From Promethearchaeota archaeon (GTDB taxonomy: Archaea > Asgardarchaeota > Lokiarchaeia > Sigynarchaeales > SOKP01), in NCBI GenBank assembly GCA_014729315.1, contig WJKD01000265.1, positions 1 to 6,719 on the forward strand: DNA of 6,719 bases, read 5' to 3'. Every line of letters begins with the position of its first letter. The first letter of the stretch is position 1. Made by a program: the position numbers and the translations under genes. The notes beneath the pieces were generated by a model. That model had not been told where the DNA came from, did not search any database, and saw nothing but the letters and a program-made list of their open reading frames with translations. Shown piece by piece: positions 5,889-6,719 of the stretch.

Positions 5889-6719
5889 TTAATTTGAGTT
5901 TTTGATCGGTAGATTAAAAAAGAAGGTCGAACCTTTACCTCGTCCATTGGATTGGGCCCAGATTTTTCCACCGTGTAATTCTATTATTTTTTTTGCGATA
6001 TATAAGCCCAAACCTGTTCCTCCCGGCTCAATATCCCATCCTTTTCCAAATCTCTCTATTTTTCCGAACTGAGTAAACAACCTCGGCATTTCGTCTTCAG
6101 TGATTCCAATACCGGTGTCTTCTACGGAGATTGTATAATATTCATTATTATTGGAAGATGAAATAGTTATAGTCCCATTGGAAGGCGTATTTTTAATTGC
6201 ATTCGTTAAAAGATTGGTAATTACTTCAAAAATTTTCTCCTTTTCAATGAGCACGTTCATGTTGGGTTGGACATCAACGATAATTTTATGGTTTCTTTTA
6301 TTCGCCAAGAATTTTACTTCCTTTACGCATTCCTCGATAAGATCGCTCAAATTTTCGTTAGAAAAGTGGAGTTCTACATTACTAGCCTCTAATCTTGACG
6401 CTTCTAAGATCTCTCCTGTCAATTGCTCTAGTTTAAGACTACCACGTCTTATTTCTTTTACAATTGATATTATCTCAGAATTTAAATCTTTAGCATGCAG
6501 CTCCAGTAGTAAATTAGAGTAGCCTTTAATCCAGACTAAGGGTGTTTTTAATTCGTGTGAAGTCCTTCGTAATAATTCCGTTTTTAAATCATTTAATTCG
6601 TTCAATTTCAAATTTTGTTCCTCGATGAGCTTTCGATGTTCAATTTTTTCGGTTATATCGGTTAGTGTGCCTCTAAGTCCGACTATCTCTCCCTTTCTAT
6701 AGATAGGTCTTGCGTGCAC
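5889..6719 (-). CDS. PAS/PAC sensor histidine kinase, C-terminal part (5' end outside the window)
   Basis: C-terminal 276 residues of a two-component sensor kinase. The frame stays open to the window edge, so the GTG at 6719 is probably an internal Val, not the start. Residues 1-26 (KGEIVGLRGTLTDITEKI) are the tail of a PAS domain (PAC motif). A short helical linker (27-50) leads to the HisKA helix with the phospho-acceptor His55 in SHELKTP. The HATPase_c domain has the N box NLLTNAIKNTP (169-179), G1 box DTGIG (201-205), F box LFTQFGK (214-220) and G2 box GGTGLGLYIAKK (233-244). The stretch GKIERFGKGWDIEPGG between F and G2 boxes is a fairly long ATP lid. All catalytic boxes are intact, so it should be active. 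No membrane segment lies in the visible part. No response regulator is encoded here; the next gene is the lysine dehydrogenase. The sensed signal depends on the unseen N-terminal domains. Confidence 0.93.
   Translation of the reverse strand: MHARPIYRKGEIVGLRGTLTDITEKIEHRKLIEEQNLKLNELNDLKTELLRRTSHELKTPLVWIKGYSNLLLELHAKDLNSEIISIVKEIRRGSLKLEQLTGEILEASRLEASNVELHFSNENLSDLIEECVKEVKFLANKRNHKIIVDVQPNMNVLIEKEKIFEVITNLLTNAIKNTPSNGTITISSSNNNEYYTISVEDTGIGITEDEMPRLFTQFGKIERFGKGWDIEPGGTGLGLYIAKKIIELHGGKIWAQSNGRGKGSTFFFNLPIKNSN

Noticed and set aside
6151..6522. Plus-strand frame of 123 codons opposite the histidine kinase
   Set aside because: The opposite frame carries intact HisKA and ATPase motifs; this one has no recognisable domain.
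1..6719. CRISPR array, insertion sequence, tRNA, rRNA or riboswitch
   Set aside because: No spaced direct repeats, terminal inverted repeats with a transposase, cloverleaf or conserved RNA element was seen on either strand.

Overview
The window is AT-rich and carries five protein genes, all read on the minus strand. Transcription therefore runs from high to low coordinates. Archaeal signals are visible: Shine-Dalgarno sequences of the GAGGTGA type, AT-rich TATA-like boxes about 60 nt ahead of two start codons, and bare T-tracts without strong hairpins after the stop codons. Together with a PAS-type histidine kinase and an uncharacterised lysine-rich protein, this suggests a mesophilic archaeon, possibly of the Asgard/Lokiarchaeia type. 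That lineage call is inference from protein style and was not tested by any search.

Layout in the direction of transcription: (1) 6719-5889, the C-terminal part of a PAS/histidine kinase, cut by the window edge. (2) 5834-4665, a saccharopine-dehydrogenase-family oxidoreductase most like L-lysine 6-dehydrogenase, 54 nt behind the kinase and probably in the same transcript. (3) 4537-3068, an IMP dehydrogenase (guaB) with paired CBS domains. (4) 2904-1879, a 341-residue soluble protein I do not recognise. (5) 1734-130, a bifunctional PurH (AICAR transformylase/IMP cyclohydrolase). Gaps between genes are 54-163 bp; none exceeds 300 bp. They hold T-tract terminators, candidate TATA boxes and one perfect 12-bp palindrome.

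Functionally, purH and guaB form a purine pair. PurH makes IMP and GuaB oxidises it to XMP, the first committed step to GMP. The unknown gene sits between them on the same strand but seems to have its own promoter, ribosome binding site and terminator, so the group is a neighbourhood of separate units rather than one tight operon. The kinase and the lysine dehydrogenase form a second unit. No mobile element, CRISPR array, tRNA or rRNA is visible, and all complete genes look intact. The most notable points are the unknown gene lodged between two IMP enzymes, unusual residues at conserved sites of PurH and GuaB, and the palindrome in the promoter region of the unknown gene.
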